From: Candidatus Lambdaproteobacteria bacterium RIFOXYD2_FULL_56_26
GTDB taxonomy: Bacteria > SAR324 > XYD2-FULL-50-16
DNA length: 37,277 nt
Direction: 5' to 3'
Assembly: GCA_001783715.1 (NCBI GenBank)
Contig: MFNF01000018.1
Span: 1 to 37,277 of the forward strand
Every line of letters begins with the position of its first letter. The stretch's first letter is position 1. Of this stretch, positions 35,554-37,277 are shown piece after piece. Made by a program: the position numbers and the translations under genes. The notes under the pieces are model-generated. The model saw only the letters and a list, made by a program, of their open reading frames with translations, had not been told where the DNA came from and searched no databases.

Positions 35554-36916
35554 GCGGCTCTGGTCGGACCGGTCCTTGTTTTTGAAACTGATCGCCATTT
35601 TGGTGCTGGTTACCTTTGCGGTCAACCTTTCGGTAGTGCTGTTTTTCCACCGCTTTTCCATTGGCCCCCGCAAAGCCTTTGGACGGTATGTCCAAGGCTG
35701 TACCCACTACATCTTAAACGACCTGGGCAACCCTCCGAGCTTGGAGCGGGCCAAAGAATTAGGGGAACAACTGGGTCTTGCCTTTCGGGTTGAGTCTCCA
35801 GACCGGAGCTTTGCCACCGAGGAAGGGCTGGCCAACAGCGAAGCCGTGGAGTTTCATAGCCGCCCCGAGCCTCCCTTACCGCCTCCTCCTGGTTGGACCC
35901 CAAGCGGACCAGGGGAAGAACCGCCGGTTCCGGTCCGTGAGATTCGATTTGGCCATGCAGAGGGGCGGCCCTATATGATGATGGAAGAGGGGACGACTCG
36001 CCTGCTGGTTTCCCCTCAATTCCCGGTGGTGGAAAACGGCAGCGCCGAATGGACGAGGCTGTTTGCCCTGCTGGTGATGATCTCCTCTGCCTTGGTGCTT
36101 GCTTGGGCAGTGCTGCGCAAGATTTTTGCCCCTCTGGCTGGTTTGGATGCCGGGGTGCGGCAAGTGGCAGAAGGGAACCTAGAGGTCAAATTGCCCGAAG
36201 GGGGCAACGATGAACTGGGCCACCTGAGCCGGGCCTTCAACCAGATGACGTTGCGGGTAAGGCAGAATCTGCATTCCAAGGAGCAACTCCTATATAATGT
36301 GAGCCACGAATTGCGAAGCCCCCTTTCGAGGATGAAGCTTTCCCTGGAGTTCCTGCCGGACTCCAAACCCAAGACTGCCCTGGCCGAAGAGGTCCGGGAA
36401 ATGGAAGGGATGATCGACGAACTGTTGGAGTCCGCCCGGCTGGAAAGCACCTACGGGGTTTTGAGCTTGGCTTCCTTGGAGATGGGCTCTTTGCTCCGGG
36501 GGCTTTGTGAACGGGGGCCGGGGGTTTGCACCTTGGTTGCGGAACAGTCGGCCAAGTTCATGGGCGATGCCCACCGTTTGGAACGGCTGTTTGGCAATTT
36601 GTTGCAAAATGCCTTTAAACATTCTCCGGCAGGAGTGGCGGTCGAGGTCAGGGTCGAGACTACCCCCGGTTGGGTGCAGGTCAAGGTGTCCGACCAGGGG
36701 CCAGGGATCCCTCCGGCAGACCTGCCTTTTTTGTTTGAACCCTTTTACCGGGTGGACAAGTCCCGGAGCCTCAAGACCGGGGGCTACGGGTTGGGGCTGT
36801 CCTTGGCCCGGCAGATCGCCTTGGCCCACGGCGGTTCCATCGAGGTGAGCAGCCCCCCCGGCCAAGGGGCCACCTTTGTGGTCAAGCTCCCCACCAGCGG
36901 CCCGCCCAGCCCCTAA
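35546..36916 (+). CDS. CpxA-like sensor histidine kinase
   Basis: A 456-residue inner-membrane kinase. TM1 at ~11-35, periplasmic sensor ~36-168, TM2 ~169-193, HAMP ~190-242 (FAPLAGLDAGVRQVAEGNLE), phosphoacceptor H254 in NVSHELRSPLSRMKLSLE, N box NLLQNAFKHS, G1 SDQGPGIPPADLPFLFEPFY, and G2 KTGGYGLGLSLARQIALAHG. The domain order is that of CpxA/EnvZ. The sensor contains an unusual proline-rich stretch (RPEPPLPPPPGWTPSGPGEE, ~106-125). The gene begins inside the regulator gene (8-bp overlap), so production is coupled. With the Spy/CpxP-like first gene this forms an envelope-stress circuit. A strong terminator follows 23 bp after the stop. Confidence 0.94.
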   Translation: MIKRLWSDRSLFLKLIAILVLVTFAVNLSVVLFFHRFSIGPRKAFGRYVQGCTHYILNDLGNPPSLERAKELGEQLGLAFRVESPDRSFATEEGLANSEAVEFHSRPEPPLPPPPGWTPSGPGEEPPVPVREIRFGHAEGRPYMMMEEGTTRLLVSPQFPVVENGSAEWTRLFALLVMISSALVLAWAVLRKIFAPLAGLDAGVRQVAEGNLEVKLPEGGNDELGHLSRAFNQMTLRVRQNLHSKEQLLYNVSHELRSPLSRMKLSLEFLPDSKPKTALAEEVREMEGMIDELLESARLESTYGVLSLASLEMGSLLRGLCERGPGVCTLVAEQSAKFMGDAHRLERLFGNLLQNAFKHSPAGVAVEVRVETTPGWVQVKVSDQGPGIPPADLPFLFEPFYRVDKSRSLKTGGYGLGLSLARQIALAHGGSIEVSSPPGQGATFVVKLPTSGPPSP

Positions 36917-36939
36917 GAACCTTTTTTTTGGTTCCCCCG

Positions 36940-36981
36940 CCCCCCAAGGCCCCCCTCCAGGAGCCTTGGGGGGTTCTTTTT
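36940..36981 (+). terminator. terminator of the Cpx-like operon
   Basis: CCCCCCAAGGC (36940-36950) and GCCTTGGGGGG (36963-36973) form a perfect 11-bp stem with a 12-nt loop, followed by TTCTTTTTG. This separates the stress operon from the flagellin promoters. Confidence 0.92.
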
Positions 36982-37077
36982 GTCCTCAATTCCCCGATTT
37001 TACTCCTTCCCCCGCCCCGGTTCCCTACCCAAGAACCCTTTGTCCAAAGGGATCGATAGAAAATCTTACTTTCTTTT

Positions 37078-37104
37078 TTAAGTTTTCCCCCCGGCCTCCG
37101 ATAA
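37078..37104 (+). promoter_or_regulatory. distal sigma-28 (FliA) promoter
   Basis: TTAAGTTT, then exactly 11 bases, then TCCGATAA. Against the FliA consensus TAAAGTTT-N11-GCCGATAA there is one mismatch in each element. It lies 77 bp upstream of a second, similar promoter. Confidence 0.65.
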
Positions 37105-37154
37105 GGAAGCAAAGACGGCAAGTTTGGGCCAGAAAATAAAAACCTTTTTTAGGT

Positions 37155-37181
37155 TAAAGTTTTTCCCCCAGGTGCCGTTAA
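37155..37181 (+). promoter_or_regulatory. proximal sigma-28 (FliA) promoter of flagellin
   Basis: TAAAGTTT (exact -35), 11-base spacer, GCCGTTAA (one mismatch to GCCGATAA). Transcription would begin near 37188, giving a ~57-nt leader before the flagellin ATG. Element match, spacing and the gene downstream all agree. Confidence 0.85.
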
Positions 37182-37200
37182 AGAACCAAAAGGAATCCAG

Positions 37201-37238
37201 CTTTCTCCCCGGCAAAGGAGAAGGCGCTGAGTGAGGAG
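37201..37238 (+). promoter_or_regulatory. flagellin leader: hairpin, GGA motifs and ribosome site
   Basis: CTTTCTCC and GGAGAAGG (around 37201-37224) can form a stem. The ribosome site AGGAG is at 37234-37238, 6 bases before the ATG. GGA triplets occur at 37192, 37217 and 37235, the last inside the ribosome site. This spacing would suit CsrA binding, known for flagellin leaders of other bacteria. Confidence 0.45.
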
Positions 37239-37244
37239 AGAGAG

Positions 37245-37277
37245 ATGAGCTTAAAGATCAACCACAACGTCGCCGCA
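37245..37277 (+). CDS. fliC: Flagellin, partial (5' end only)
   Basis: The last 33 bases encode MSLKINHNVAA, the start of the conserved D0 domain of flagellin (many begin M-x-L-x-I-N-x-N). It has an AGGAG ribosome site and sigma-28 promoters in front. The rest of the gene lies beyond the window, so length and type cannot be judged. A minor flagellin paralogue is possible, since only the N-terminus is visible. Confidence 0.85.
   Translation, partial: MSLKINHNVAA

Larger units (their letters stand above)
36982..37244 (+). other. flagellin upstream region
   Basis: The ~260 bp between the terminator and flagellin hold a small perfect inverted repeat CCCTTT-GTCC-AAAGGG (37036-37051), two sigma-28-type promoters (37078-37104 and 37155-37181) and a leader with a hairpin and three GGA motifs. 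Together with the terminator this explains the whole ~330-bp gene-free stretch from 36917 to 37244. Confidence 0.7.

Overview
This window comes from a Gram-negative, flagellated, chemotactic bacterium. It has lipid-A/LPS-type sugar transferases, a lipoprotein with a lipobox, periplasmic proteins with signal peptides, a methyl-accepting chemotaxis protein (MCP) and the first codons of a flagellin at the right edge. The DNA is GC-rich and densely packed, with several ATGA stop/start overlaps. The gene mix (type III glutamine synthetase, GatA for indirect aminoacylation, tandem 7TMR-DISM kinases, a DUF3334 protein, bactofilin) suggests a deep-branching proteobacterial or Desulfobacterota-like lineage. 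I cannot place it further from sequence alone. I see no rRNA, tRNA, CRISPR array, prophage or intact insertion sequence.

Layout. (1) 1-865 is a gene graveyard: a 3' remnant of purL and a possible transposase C-terminal remnant. (2) 866-4572, minus strand: a three-gene membrane/glycan operon (ArnT/PMT-like transferase, GT9 heptosyltransferase-like protein, GtrA protein with a degenerate GT2 domain). (3) 4904-8788, minus strand: a nitrogen cluster of type III glutamine synthetase, PII protein GlnK and ammonium channel AmtB. A well-spaced sigma-54-type promoter and a long upstream palindrome lie in the divergent gap shared with a ROK sugar kinase (9058-9948, plus). (4) 10127-15088, plus: two tandemly duplicated 7TMR-DISM hybrid histidine kinases, convergent with a HAMP-less MCP (15107-17161). 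(5) 17288-19902: a double TerB-like protein, a small unknown protein, a DUF3334 (CheX-like) protein and a SlyD-type FKBP isomerase, closed by a strong bidirectional terminator. (6) 20038-31817, minus strand: a long run of DUF1499 lipoprotein, rlmKL, gatA, pheS, pheT, a membrane coiled-coil protein, a bactofilin and a large periplasmic TPR protein. (7) 31956-34244: a pentapeptide-repeat protein and a GNAT acetyltransferase. (8) 34370-36916, plus: a Cpx-like operon (Spy/CpxP-type protein, OmpR-family regulator, CpxA-like kinase), followed by a terminator. (9) 36982-37277: tandem sigma-28-type promoters and the start of flagellin.

How the genes may work together. GlnN, GlnK and AmtB form an ammonium uptake, assimilation and sensing unit, probably under nitrogen (sigma-54) control. 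The bactofilin, its membrane coiled-coil neighbour and the TPR protein look like a cell-envelope/cytoskeleton module translated as an extension of the pheST operon. This is the best candidate for an under-described system here. The two hybrid kinases have no adjacent HPt or output regulator, so their target is unknown. The Cpx-like operon looks like a self-contained envelope-stress circuit with its periplasmic sensor encoded first.
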